Source: Opitutaceae bacterium
Lineage (GTDB): Bacteria; Verrucomicrobiota; Verrucomicrobiia; Opitutales; Opitutaceae
Assembly: GCA_014879845.1 (NCBI GenBank)
Contig: JACSRI010000270.1
Coordinates: 1-41,611, forward strand
DNA length: 41,611 bases
Reading direction: 5' to 3'
Shown: positions 1-8,199 of the stretch, piece after piece
How positions within the stretch are numbered: the first letter of the stretch is position 1
How the letters are laid out: the number at the start of each line of letters is the position of its first letter
Program-made: the position numbers and the translations under genes
The notes under the pieces: generated by a model
Told to the model about the DNA's origin: nothing
Seen by the model: the letters and a program-made list of their open reading frames with translations, nothing else
Database searches by the model: none

Positions 1-212
1 ATGCGGAAGGTGATGCGCGCCTTCTCCAGGTCGTAGGGGCTCATCTCCATCTTCACCATGTCACCCGCGGCGATCTTGATGAAGTGCTTGCGCAGCTTGC
101 CGGAGATGTGGGCCAGAACGACGTGCCCGTTCGACAATTGCACCTTGAACATCGTGCCGGGCAGGACCGCAACCACCTTGCCCTCAACTTCAATCGCGTT
201 GCCTTCAGCCAT
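1..212 (-). CDS. infA: Translation initiation factor IF-1 (3' end beyond window)
   Basis: IF-1 binds the 30S A site during translation initiation. The minus-strand frame from the ATG at 212 gives 70 residues beginning [20 protein letters not shown] and reaching KARITFR, where the window ends. The family is about 72 residues long, so only the last few are missing. The S1-like OB fold is recognisable from [21 protein letters not shown] (residues 22-42) and from the GD-MVK-ME-SPYD-L-KARI block. There is no Shine-Dalgarno sequence before the ATG; the upstream bases read CTCCCTCC. The gene is divergent from tadA across a 324-bp gap. Identification is near certain; only the stop is unseen. Confidence 0.95.
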   Translation of the reverse strand, partial: MAEGNAIEVEGKVVAVLPGTMFKVQLSNGHVVLAHISGKLRKHFIKIAAGDMVKMEMSPYDLEKARITFR

Positions 213-278
213 GGAGGGAGGATCGGGACGAGCCGGCGGTGGTTTGGTTCATGCAGTAGGTCGGTGCGGAAAAGCCAC

Positions 279-309
279 TTGTAAGCCCGATCTACCCCCC
301 CTAAGTCAA
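279..309 (-). promoter_or_regulatory. Possible infA promoter
   Basis: On the minus strand TTGACT (309-304) resembles a -35 box. TTACAA (284-279) follows after 19 bp, or GCTTAC after 17 bp. The -35 is close to consensus, but the -10 is weak or badly spaced. The position, about 70-100 bp ahead of infA, is reasonable. This was judged by eye only. Confidence 0.3.
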
Positions 310-333
310 GGTTTTAGGCATCCCGGATATGGC

Positions 334-510
334 GAATGTGGAAATCAGGAACGCGGGATCCGGCCGCTGGCAGGTGACTGCTTGGCAATTGGACCTGACT
401 TGCTCGGGAACTCAGGAACTCTGGAACCACGGTCGGATTATGGTATTTTCCCGGCCTTCCTGAGTTCCAGATCGGATTTCAGGGTTCCTGCTTTCCCGAT
501 TTCCACATTC
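334..510. repeat. Nested inverted-repeat element in the infA-tadA gap
   Basis: Outer arms GAATGTGGAAATC (334-346) and GATTTCCACATTC (498-510) are perfect 13-bp reverse complements. Inside them GGAACTCAGGAA (407-418) and TTCCTGAGTTCC (457-468) form a second perfect 12-bp pair. The arms and adjacent bases are made of degenerate GGAA-rich units. The element ends 26 bp before the tadA ATG and fills most of the 324-bp gap. It has no coding content. Confidence 0.75.
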
Positions 511-536
511 ACTTTTCCGCGCCCTCCACCGCCTCC

Positions 537-1055
537 ATGACCCAACCCGCATCCGCCCTGCCCTGCCCATTCGAGAAGCGGTTCCCGTCGCAACTCGTGC
601 GGGACGACGGGTTTTTCATGAGTCTGGCCTACAACCAAGCGATCGATGCCTGGCGCCAGGACGAGGTGCCGATCGGCGCCGTGGTCGTGCGCGAGGGCGA
701 GATCATCGGCGCCGCGCACAACCTCCGCGACTCCTCGCGCGATCCGACCGCGCACGCCGAGATCCTCGCCATCACCCAGGCCGCGCACGCGATCGGCGAC
801 TGGCGCCTCAATGAGGCCACGCTCTACGTCACGAAGGAGCCGTGCCCGATGTGCTCGGGCGCGATGCTCATGGCGCGGCTCGGCCGCGTGGTCTTCGCGG
901 TGAGCGACCCGAAGATGGGCTGCCTGGGCGGCGCGACCGATCTCAACACCCTGCCGCGCGTCAACCACCGCTGCGAGATCACGCGCGGTGTGCTCGAGCG
1001 CGAGTGCCTGGAGTTGATCCAAGCGTACTTCAAACTCAAGCGCACCGAGGAGTGA
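537..1055 (+). CDS. tadA: tRNA adenosine(34) deaminase
   Basis: Converts A34 to inosine in the anticodon of tRNA-Arg(ACG). The protein has 172 residues. The zinc site of the cytidine-deaminase fold is complete: H73-A-E75 (E75 is the proton shuttle) and P-C103-P-M-C106, followed by ARLGRVVFAVSDPKMG as in TadA. The start at 537 gives an N-terminal tail of about 27 residues before FFMSLAYNQAI. The ATG at 618 would remove it, but VRDDGFFM looks like the usual DD-x-FM beginning of TadA, so the longer form is kept. The gene stands alone, with sodA 135 bp downstream. Confidence 0.93.
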   Translation: MTQPASALPCPFEKRFPSQLVRDDGFFMSLAYNQAIDAWRQDEVPIGAVVVREGEIIGAAHNLRDSSRDPTAHAEILAITQAAHAIGDWRLNEATLYVTKEPCPMCSGAMLMARLGRVVFAVSDPKMGCLGGATDLNTLPRVNHRCEITRGVLERECLELIQAYFKLKRTEE

Positions 1056-1190
1056 GCGGTGTGCCGCGACGGGGCGTGACGGCGGCGAGGGCGCGACGCC
1101 TCCATTCTTCGAACCACAGTTGACCCCGTCCGGGAATTGGCTTTCGGTGCGCTTTTCTTTCCAACCGCACACAACCTCCACGATACCAAC

Positions 1191-1826
<636 letters not shown>

Positions 1827-1867
1827 GGCATCACGCGACGGGCGCCCCGCACGACGCGGGGCACAAC

Positions 1868-1897
1868 GAAAAGGCCGCCCTCACGGGCGGCCTTTTC
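1868..1897. terminator. Bidirectional intrinsic terminator
   Basis: A perfect 13-bp stem (1868-1880 with 1885-1897) and a TCAC loop read GAAAAGGCCGCCC then GGGCGGCCTTTTC. The A-run on one side and T-run on the other let it serve both sodA (+) and the convergent TolB-like gene (-), whose stop is at 1935. Confidence 0.9.
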
Positions 1898-1934
1898 GCA
1901 TTCCCAGGGCGCCGCGTCGGCACCCCGCCCGCGC

Positions 1935-3137
1935 TCAGCGCAGGATGAAGCTGGCCTGGTAGCACTTGCCGTAGTTCGCCGGGCTGATCTCGGTCACCCG
2001 GCCGCTCTGTGTATCCAGGACGCAGATGCGCTGCGAGCTGGCCGTGCGCTTGGTGAAGACGAGATGGCGGCCGTCGCTGGTCCAGCACGGCTCGATGCCG
2101 TCGCCCGCGACGTTGCTCACCACCTTGGCGCTCCCGGTCGCGAAGCTGAAGACCGCGATCTGGTAGCCGCGCCCGCTCGCCGCGGTGAAGGCGATGAGGT
2201 TCCGGTCCGCGTGCGACCAATCCGGCTCGGCGCAGTAGCCCGAGACGTTGGTCGGCACTCGCGTCGGGGTGCCACCGCCGGCGCCGACGATGTAGAGCTG
2301 GGGTTTGCCCGTGGCCTGGGCGTCGGAGGTGTAGACGATGCGCGCGCCATCCGGCGACCAGGAGGGCGTGGCCTCGATCTGCGTGGGCGTGCGCGTGAGC
2401 GGCGCAAAACCGCGCCCGCCCGCCGTGCCCACATACAGGTCGCCCTTGCCCAGCACCGCGGCGACGCGCGAACCGTCGGGACTGAACCGCCCGCCGGTGT
2501 TGGTGCCCTTCACGCTGACAAACGCCGTGCGCGAACGCGCCCCCGTGTCGATCAGGTAGATGTCGGGCGCACCGTTGGCGAAGTAGCTCGTATACAGAAT
2601 CCGGCGACCGTCCGGGGCCCAGCGCGGCGTGATGCACTGCGCGCGATCACTCGTCATGCGCAGCGTCTCGCCAAAGAAGAGGTCGGAGGTGTAGACCTCG
2701 CTCCGGCCGGTCTGCTCGCTGATGAAGGCGAGCTTGCCCGCGAAGAAGCCCGGCTTGCGCGTGATCTGCGACACCGCGGCGTCGGCCGCGCGGAACAGGG
2801 CGTTGCGCAGCGAGGTGCCGGCCACGTCCTGGGTGAAGCCCGTCTGGCCGCCGCGCTGGATCGCCACGCGCACGCTCGTGCCGCCCGCGGCGGAAAATCG
2901 GATGACCGTCGGGGCCGAGGCGCTCACCGAAAACGCACCGTGCGTGCGGAAGGCCATCGTCGCGATCTGCTCGAACTCGGGCTGGTCCGAGACGATGCGG
3001 ACGGGCGTGACGGCGGCGTCACCCGGCTTGGTGATCACGCCGATATTCTCGTAGTCCTGCGCACATGCGCCGACGATCGTGACACAAAGCAGCGCGATCA
3101 CCGCACCGGCGGTGGAGAAAAAGCGAAAGCGAGTCAT
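1935..3137 (-). CDS. TolB-like periplasmic beta-propeller protein
   Basis: An exported protein of 400 residues from the ATG at 3137 (MTRFRFFSTAG). The N-terminus has a hydrophobic stretch (AVIALLCVTIVGACAQ), which could be cleaved by signal peptidase I after ACA or be a lipobox (VGAC). The N-terminal domain (about 30-150) resembles the TolB alpha/beta domain. From about residue 155 there are repeated PD40/WD40-like blades: PRWAPDGRRILYTSY, GRFSPDGSRVAAVLG, PSWSPDGARIVYTSD, PDWSHADRNLIAFTA and PCWTSDGRHLVFTKR. TolB partners Pal and the Tol complex in envelope integrity. No pal or tolQRA lies next to it, so it may be a TolB paralogue. It is divergent from mrp. Confidence 0.85.
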   Translation of the reverse strand: MTRFRFFSTAGAVIALLCVTIVGACAQDYENIGVITKPGDAAVTPVRIVSDQPEFEQIATMAFRTHGAFSVSASAPTVIRFSAAGGTSVRVAIQRGGQTGFTQDVAGTSLRNALFRAADAAVSQITRKPGFFAGKLAFISEQTGRSEVYTSDLFFGETLRMTSDRAQCITPRWAPDGRRILYTSYFANGAPDIYLIDTGARSRTAFVSVKGTNTGGRFSPDGSRVAAVLGKGDLYVGTAGGRGFAPLTRTPTQIEATPSWSPDGARIVYTSDAQATGKPQLYIVGAGGGTPTRVPTNVSGYCAEPDWSHADRNLIAFTAASGRGYQIAVFSFATGSAKVVSNVAGDGIEPCWTSDGRHLVFTKRTASSQRICVLDTQSGRVTEISPANYGKCYQASFILR

Positions 3138-3146
3138 GATGTGGGT

Positions 3147-3188
3147 CAAAACGCCGGCACTTGTTGCGCGCCGGCACGGGGCGTTTTG
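3147..3188. promoter_or_regulatory. Inverted repeat in the TolB-like/mrp divergent region
   Basis: CAAAACGCC (3147-3155) and GGCGTTTTG (3180-3188) are perfect 9-bp arms. A second GCCGGC pair (3153-3158, 3170-3175) overlaps the same place. It begins 10 bp upstream of the TolB-like ATG, so it could be an operator or a hairpin in the leader. No function can be read from it. Confidence 0.4.
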
Positions 3189-3278
3189 TATTTGCTCCAC
3201 CGCAGACCGCAGCAACTTAAATCGCGTTCCGCGCGGCACCCGCCTGCACAGAAAAATCCTTCCAACCGAACAACCACG

Positions 3279-4343
3279 GTGAGCTTCTCCTCCCTCCAGG
3301 ACGCCCTCAAATCCATCAAGTATCCCGGCTTCAGCCGCGACATCATCTCCTTCGGGCTCGTGCGCTCGGCCGAGGTGGTCGAGGGGCGCGCGATCGTGAA
3401 GCTCGCGGTCACCACCGCCGACGCGACCATTCCGAAGAAGATCAAGGAGGAGGTGGAGCACGCCGCCCTCGCGACCGACGGCGTGCGCGATGTGATCGTC
3501 GAGATCGCCGTGACCGCGCCGAAGGCCGCGCCGCAGCCCGGCGCCTCCGCCGCGCCGACCGGCCTGCCCGGTGTGGGGCACGTCGTCGCGATCGCCAGCG
3601 GCAAGGGCGGCGTGGGCAAGTCGACGTTCGCCGTCAACCTCGCCTGCGCCCTCGCCCAGATCCTCGGCGGCGGCCGGCGCGAAGCCCGCATCGGGCTGCT
3701 CGACTGCGACATCTACGGCCCGTCCGTGCCGCTGATGATGGGCCTGTCCGGTCGCCCCGAGATCGAAGGCGAGCACCTGCTGCCGATGGAGCGTTTTGGC
3801 GTGAAGGTCATGTCGATGGGTTTTCTCATGGACGATGATACCGCCGTGGTCTGGCGCGGCCCGATGGTCATGAAGGCGATCCAGCAGTTCATCCAGAACG
3901 TGAAATGGGGTGAACTCGACGTGCTCCTCGTCGACCTGCCTCCGGGCACGGGCGATGCCCAGCTCTCGCTCGTGCAGACCATCCCGCTCAGTGGCGCGCT
4001 CCTCGTCACCACCCCGCAGCTCGCCGCCACGCAGGTCGCGCGCCGCGGCGGCCTGATGTTCAACAAAGTCAACGTGCCGCTCCTCGGTGTCGTTGAGAAC
4101 ATGAGCTACTTCGAGCTGCCGGGTGGCGAACGCACCTACGTGTTCGGCCAGGGCGGCGGCGAACGCACCGCGCAGTCGCTCGGCACATCCCTGCTTGGGG
4201 AGATTCCTCTGCTGGGCGAGATCCGGAAAGGCGGCGACGACGGGGAACCTCTCGCCGCAGCGGCGAAGGATGGCGCGGCGGGCCGTGCCTTTACGGCCAT
4301 CGCCCGAGTCTTACTGGAAAAGCTGCACCACCCGCAGGGTTAG
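3279..4343 (+). CDS. mrp: Mrp/ApbC P-loop ATPase, Fe-S carrier
   Basis: Mrp/ApbC/NBP35 proteins bind and transfer Fe-S clusters in the cytoplasm. No ATG lies at the right place. The GTG at 3279 (VSFSSLQDALKSI) gives 354 residues and starts exactly at the MIP18/DUF59 domain (1-80). A Pro/Ala linker (81-98) follows, then the deviant Walker A GKGGVGKS (108-115), the LLDCDIYGPSVPLMMG block and the LLVDLPPGTGDAQLS motif. The CxxC pair that normally bridges the cluster after ENMSYF is absent: the sequence reads ENMSYFELPGGERTYVFGQGGG. Other Mrp lineages also lack it, so cluster-carrier activity is less certain than the family. Confidence 0.92.
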   Translation: MSFSSLQDALKSIKYPGFSRDIISFGLVRSAEVVEGRAIVKLAVTTADATIPKKIKEEVEHAALATDGVRDVIVEIAVTAPKAAPQPGASAAPTGLPGVGHVVAIASGKGGVGKSTFAVNLACALAQILGGGRREARIGLLDCDIYGPSVPLMMGLSGRPEIEGEHLLPMERFGVKVMSMGFLMDDDTAVVWRGPMVMKAIQQFIQNVKWGELDVLLVDLPPGTGDAQLSLVQTIPLSGALLVTTPQLAATQVARRGGLMFNKVNVPLLGVVENMSYFELPGGERTYVFGQGGGERTAQSLGTSLLGEIPLLGEIRKGGDDGEPLAAAAKDGAAGRAFTAIARVLLEKLHHPQG

Positions 4344-4344
4344 T

Positions 4345-4372
4345 TTGACACACGTGTTCGCGATTCTAGCGT
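4345..4372 (+). promoter_or_regulatory. Putative sigma-70 promoter
   Basis: A perfect -35 TTGACA (4345-4350) is followed after 16 bp by TAGCGT (4367-4372), which matches 3 of 6 positions of the -10 consensus. It starts one base after the mrp stop and points at the small gene at 4520. It would leave a leader of roughly 140 nt. Confidence 0.4.
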
Positions 4373-4519
4373 TAGCCTCACACTGAAGTTTCCGATTAGC
4401 ATACTTCGGTGAGTCTCCTGTTCGCCCACTCCTCATACCCGAGGTTCTTCGCTCCCGCCTCACGTGCATCAGGACGCACGGTGTCCGTGTGGCGGACGTC
4501 GACCTCAGCCGCGTCCACA

Positions 4520-4828
4520 ATGCCCGACACGAAGAACCAGGCTCCGGCCGAAAGCCAGACTGCCTTCGTCACCACCGGTTCCCAACTCTACCAGGAGTTT
4601 CTGGCGGAGCGGGAAGAAATCCTCCGCCACAAGTGGCTCGAGTCGGAGCGGCTCGGTTACGACATCGGGTTCGAGCGCGCCCTGCTCGATTGGATCCGCA
4701 AGCACCGCGAGGACTGGCGCCGCGCGCGCCGACAGGCCTCCGCCGGGGCGATTGGACAGCCACAGACGGTGTCCGCCCAAAACACCAAGGGCGACATGCT
4801 CTCGCGGTCGCCCTCGCATCAATCCTGA
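4520..4828 (+). CDS. Small conserved protein with HKW-SE-GYDIGFE motif
   Basis: The ATG at 4520 gives 102 residues. An in-frame ATG at 4409 would add 37 low-complexity residues and is less likely. The centre holds one recognisable block of about 45 residues: YQEFLAEREEILRHKW, then LESERLGYDIGFERALLDWI and KHREDWRRARR. It is predicted helical and strongly charged. Short proteins or protein tails ending in HKW-x2-SE-x-G-x-D-(I/V)-G-x-E-x-A-x2-DW are, from memory, widespread in unrelated bacteria, without a function I can name. The last 30 residues are unstructured. There is no signal peptide or membrane segment. A hairpin terminator follows. Confidence 0.7.
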   Translation: MPDTKNQAPAESQTAFVTTGSQLYQEFLAEREEILRHKWLESERLGYDIGFERALLDWIRKHREDWRRARRQASAGAIGQPQTVSAQNTKGDMLSRSPSHQS

Positions 4829-4871
4829 CTGAATCGGGCCGCACCGGCGTGGCTCACGCGGATGGCCCCGA

Positions 4872-4893
4872 GGTGGCGTGATCGCACGCCACC
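4872..4893. terminator. Hairpin between convergent genes
   Basis: GGTGGCGTG (4872-4880) and CACGCCACC (4885-4893) form a perfect 9-bp stem with an ATCG loop, followed on the plus strand by CCTTT. It sits between the gene at 4520 (+) and rpmG (-). The short T tract makes it a moderate terminator. Confidence 0.6.
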
Positions 4894-4909
4894 CCTTTCG
4901 ACCCGGAGA

Positions 4910-5077
4910 CTACTTGATCTCCTTGTGGATCGTGTGCCGCTTCAGGTGCGGGTTGTACTTCTTCTTTTCCACACGCTCGGACTGAACCTTCTTGTTGCGC
5001 GTGGACATGTAACGGGACACGGGCTTGCCCTCTTTGCGGGCCTCCGTGCATTCGAGGATGATGATTTCGCGTGCCAT
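4910..5077 (-). CDS. rpmG: 50S ribosomal protein L33
   Basis: A 55-residue basic protein of the large ribosomal subunit. [20 protein letters not shown] and the [22 protein letters not shown] blocks are diagnostic. Only one cysteine (in LECTE) is present, so this is the zinc-free (C-) type of L33, without the paired CxxC ribbons. The ATG at 5077 has no Shine-Dalgarno sequence. It is a single gene, 121 bp downstream of the FAD protein on the same strand. Confidence 0.96.
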   Translation of the reverse strand: MAREIIILECTEARKEGKPVSRYMSTRNKKVQSERVEKKKYNPHLKRHTIHKEIK

Positions 5078-5198
5078 GGCTGAAAGTTGGAACGGGTGAA
5101 CACACAGACCGACCCGGACCGGCGCAACAAAAATAACTGCGTCCTCGGCAGTCGGCTCCGCACCGGGTTCACCGACCCGAGTGGGTAGCCGGCACCGC

Positions 5199-6443
5199 CT
5201 AGACGAGGACCTTTTCCAACACGGCCTCGGCGGCCAGTCTGCCGGACTCGAGTGCGCCGTTGATGGACGCGATGTTGCGCCAATCGCCGGCGGCCACGAG
5301 CCAATCCTGGAGGCGGGGCGAGCGGCGAACCTCCGCCAGGACCCCGGCCGACTGATCCGGCAGGGCCCGAGGGATCCTGTAGACGCGCTCGAGCTTCCAC
5401 TCGCCCACCCGCATGCCGAACCAATCGACCAGTTGACGGCGCACTTCGTCGTCCAGCGCCGCGTCGTCCCGCGTGGGCACGCCCAACACCGAGACACTCG
5501 CGAGCGCACGCCCGCGCGGAGCGTAAAGCGAGGAGACCTCGGACATGAAAGTGATGTTGTTGACCACGCCGCGCGGCTCGCCGTTGAGCAGGAGGAGCGG
5601 GCCCCGCACCGGCGGTTCGCCGAGGCTGTAGTAGAGGTTGGTGACGCCGCGAAAACGCGGCTCGGGCAACCCGTCAATCAGGCGCACCGCCGTGCCCGGA
5701 TCCGTGGCGACGACGATCTGGGAGCAAAGCAGCGTGCGTCCATCCGCCACGTGGACGCAGCCCTTCGAAACGCGCTCGACCGGGCAGTTGAGCTGCAGCC
5801 GGCCGGCCGCGAGTCCCGCAGCCAGTTGCTCGGGAATGCGCCCCATGCCCGCCGCCGGCACGGCCGCACGCCCCTTGGAGAACATCCGGAACGCCCACCG
5901 GAATTTCCGGCTCGAGGTGCTCAGTTCGTTTTCCAGGAAGACCCCGCCCAAAAACGGCCGGAAGAACGCCTCCACGATCTCGTCGCCAAAACCCTCGAGC
6001 CGCAGCGCCTCACGCGTGGTCACCTCGGGCTGGGCAAGCAGTGTCTCGAGGTCAGGCGAGGTCACGCGCGTGCGCAGGCGGGCGATCCGGACCTTGTCGA
6101 GCGCCGAGCCGCAGCCGCTGAACAACGAACGCACCAGCGCCGACGGCCGGCGCCACGGGTCGACGAGCGGTGAAAACCGCCCGCCACGATAGACCACCGC
6201 ACCTGCCTCGAAGAACTGCAGGTCGAGCGCGCCGAAGTCCAGGAGCCGACCCGCCTCCGCATAGCTCGTGAGAAACACCTGGAACCCACGATCGAAAAGG
6301 AAGCCCTTGTGCGCGTCGGTGCGCACGCGACCGCCCGGGGCGTCGGAGGCTTCGAGCAGGACGAAGTCGACTCCCGCCTCCTGCAGGCGCAGCGCACACG
6401 ACAAGCCGGCCAATCCGGCCCCCACGATGACGACGTCGCTCAT
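5199..6443 (-). CDS. FAD-dependent amine-oxidase/phytoene-desaturase-like protein
   Basis: A flavoprotein oxidoreductase of 414 residues, substrate unknown. The start at 6443 ([13 protein letters not shown]) puts the Rossmann dinucleotide motif G8-x-G10-x2-G13 at the very N-terminus. The ATG at 6461 would only add [21 protein letters not shown] is the E-x7-GGR-x4 signature of the flavin amine oxidase / protoporphyrinogen oxidase / carotene desaturase superfamily. The C-terminal [26 protein letters not shown] is the usual flavin-binding end of these enzymes. [11 protein letters not shown] and [18 protein letters not shown] resemble bacterial FAD proteins usually annotated only as NAD(P)-binding. 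No carotenoid, haem or polyamine gene is adjacent to give a substrate. The epimerase upstream (75-bp gap) may be co-transcribed. Confidence 0.82.
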   Translation of the reverse strand: MSDVVIVGAGLAGLSCALRLQEAGVDFVLLEASDAPGGRVRTDAHKGFLFDRGFQVFLTSYAEAGRLLDFGALDLQFFEAGAVVYRGGRFSPLVDPWRRPSALVRSLFSGCGSALDKVRIARLRTRVTSPDLETLLAQPEVTTREALRLEGFGDEIVEAFFRPFLGGVFLENELSTSSRKFRWAFRMFSKGRAAVPAAGMGRIPEQLAAGLAAGRLQLNCPVERVSKGCVHVADGRTLLCSQIVVATDPGTAVRLIDGLPEPRFRGVTNLYYSLGEPPVRGPLLLLNGEPRGVVNNITFMSEVSSLYAPRGRALASVSVLGVPTRDDAALDDEVRRQLVDWFGMRVGEWKLERVYRIPRALPDQSAGVLAEVRRSPRLQDWLVAAGDWRNIASINGALESGRLAAEAVLEKVLV

Positions 6444-6518
6444 CCGCCTCGTTTCAATCAAGCCGCCCGCGTTGACGCTACCGAAAAGGACGACGCCTCA
6501 CAGGACGCGCCCGCACCG

Positions 6519-7409
6519 TCACGTCGCGAGCACATGCCGCAGGGCCGGTTCGATCTGGGGATGGCGAAAGACAAATCCGCTCTCGCGCAACCGCGCCGGC
6601 ACGAGGCGCGCGCTTTCCAGGACAGTCTCATCCGCCATGCGGCCGAACATCAGGCGCAACGCCACGGCCGGCGCCCGCACCGCCGCGGGCCGCCCGAGCA
6701 CCGCGGCGAGCGCGCGGGAGAAGTCCGCGTTGCGCACAGCCCCGGGGGCCACCGCGTTGACCGGGCCGGTCACGCTCAGGCTGCTGATGGCGTGAACGAA
6801 GGCCGCCGCGGCGTCGTCGAGCGTGATCCAGCTCACCCACTGCCGGCCGCTGCCGGCCGGTCCGCCCAGACCGGCCCGGAAAATCGGGAGCATCTTGGCC
6901 AGCGCCCCGCCATGCGCAGCGAGCACCATGCCCAGGCGCATCGCCACGACACGCACGCCCAGCACCTCCGCGCACCGTGCCTCGGTTTCCCAGTGCCGGC
7001 ATACGCGCGCCAGGAAGCCGTCACCCGCGGCGCCGCTCTCATCGATCTCACGATCGCCGCCATCGCCATAGTATCCCGAACCCGAAGCACAGACGAGCAC
7101 GGCCGGGCGCTCCCGCACTCTTGCGATGGTGTCGACGAGGAGTCGCGTGCTCTGCACGCGACTCTCCAGGATCTCAGTGCGCCGCGCCTGCGTCCACCGG
7201 CCATCCGCCACGCCCGCACCCGCGAGATTGACCACGGCCGTCGCCCCCTCGATCACCGCCGGATCCAGCACCTTCGCGGCCGGATCCCAGGCCACCACGC
7301 CGGGGCCGGGACGCCGCCCGAGGCGCACGACGTCGTGTCCCGCCGCCGCGAGCACGGGCACGAGGGCCGACCCCACGAGTCCGGTGGCGCCAGCGACGAC
7401 GATCTTCAT
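6519..7409 (-). CDS. TIGR01777 family epimerase (SDR)
   Basis: An extended short-chain dehydrogenase of 296 residues related to YfcH/SDR39U1. The N-terminal motif GATGLVGSALV (7-17) is the G-x2-G-x2-G NAD(P) site. The catalytic region appears as VCASGSGYYGDGGD, with a Tyr in the TIGR01777-typical S-G-x-GYYG. VSWITLDDAAAAFVHAI and GPVNAVAPGAVRNADFSRAL are family hallmarks. The C-terminal DUF1731-like end (LRLMFGRMADETVLESARLVPARLRESGF) is complete. The physiological substrate of the family is not known. It is divergent from the oxygenase gene at 7528. Confidence 0.9.
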   Translation of the reverse strand: MKIVVAGATGLVGSALVPVLAAAGHDVVRLGRRPGPGVVAWDPAAKVLDPAVIEGATAVVNLAGAGVADGRWTQARRTEILESRVQSTRLLVDTIARVRERPAVLVCASGSGYYGDGGDREIDESGAAGDGFLARVCRHWETEARCAEVLGVRVVAMRLGMVLAAHGGALAKMLPIFRAGLGGPAGSGRQWVSWITLDDAAAAFVHAISSLSVTGPVNAVAPGAVRNADFSRALAAVLGRPAAVRAPAVALRLMFGRMADETVLESARLVPARLRESGFVFRHPQIEPALRHVLAT

Positions 7410-7527
7410 GCCGCCACGATGGCAGGTGCCCGCCTTTTTTCGAGCCGGACCTCCGGATTCCCGCGTCCACCGGGCGGCCGGCTCGTTTTCCCTTCGACTG
7501 CACGCCGTGATGGGCGAGCCTCACGCC

Positions 7528-8145
7528 ATGCCCGTCCGCGCCTGGTTTCCCACCTACATCTACTGCGACAAACTGCAGAAGACCGGCCTCGCCCGCCTCA
7601 ACGACGAACTCGCCGACGAGTGCGCGCGCCTGCGCGATTTCGACGCGGCCGGCCGCCGTTGGTCGGCGAAAAATTACCCCGGTGGATACACGAGCTATGC
7701 CTCGATGTGCGAACTGCACCGGTTCTCGTCGTCGTTCACCGAGCTGGAGCGCAAGATCCGCCGCCACGTCATGACCTACGCGAAGGCGCTGGAGTTCGAC
7801 CTCAAGGGCCGCGAGGTCTTCATGACCGACTGCTGGGTGAACATCATGCCGCCGACCGCCGTGCACGGCCTGCACCTGCACCCGCTCGCGTTCATCAGCG
7901 GCACCTACTACGTGCGCACGCCCAAGGACTGCCCGGGACTCAAGTTCGAGGACCCGCGGCTCGACCGCTTCATGGCCGCGCCGCCGCGCCGGCTCGAGGC
8001 GCGCGCCGAGCAGAAGGCCCACGTCACCTACCCGGCCGAGGCGGGCAATGTCGTGCTCTTCGAGAGCTGGCTGCGCCACGAGGTGCCGCAAAACCGCGTC
8101 GAGGCCGAGCGGATCAGCATCAGCTTCAACTACAACTGGCGGTAG
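7528..8145 (+). CDS. TIGR02466-type putative 2OG-Fe(II) oxygenase
   Basis: A 205-residue protein resembling the TIGR02466/PF13759 group of putative 2-oxoglutarate/Fe(II) oxygenases. It begins MPVRAWFPTYIYCDKL (ATG 7528; another ATG at 7510 would add six residues). Supporting blocks are KNYPGGYTSYASMCELHRFS, the metal-binding-like HGLHLHPLAFISGTYYVRTP, and LFESWLRHEVPQNRVEAERISISFNYNW at the end, the usual strand with the distal His and the Arg that binds 2-oxoglutarate. The first ligand motif is HLHP rather than HxD. The substrate is unknown. It is monocistronic and convergent with the photolyase. Confidence 0.8.
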   Translation: MPVRAWFPTYIYCDKLQKTGLARLNDELADECARLRDFDAAGRRWSAKNYPGGYTSYASMCELHRFSSSFTELERKIRRHVMTYAKALEFDLKGREVFMTDCWVNIMPPTAVHGLHLHPLAFISGTYYVRTPKDCPGLKFEDPRLDRFMAAPPRRLEARAEQKAHVTYPAEAGNVVLFESWLRHEVPQNRVEAERISISFNYNWR

Positions 8146-8199
8146 GGTCGGCCTCGCCGGACCGCTGGAGGGCGCCCGGCCCTCCGCGCACGAGCAGCC

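Noticed and set aside
8167-8185. Hairpin GGAGGGC/GCCCTCC between the oxygenase and photolyase genes
   Set aside because: A 7-bp stem is present but no T tract follows on either strand; in GC-rich sequence this is weak evidence for a terminator.
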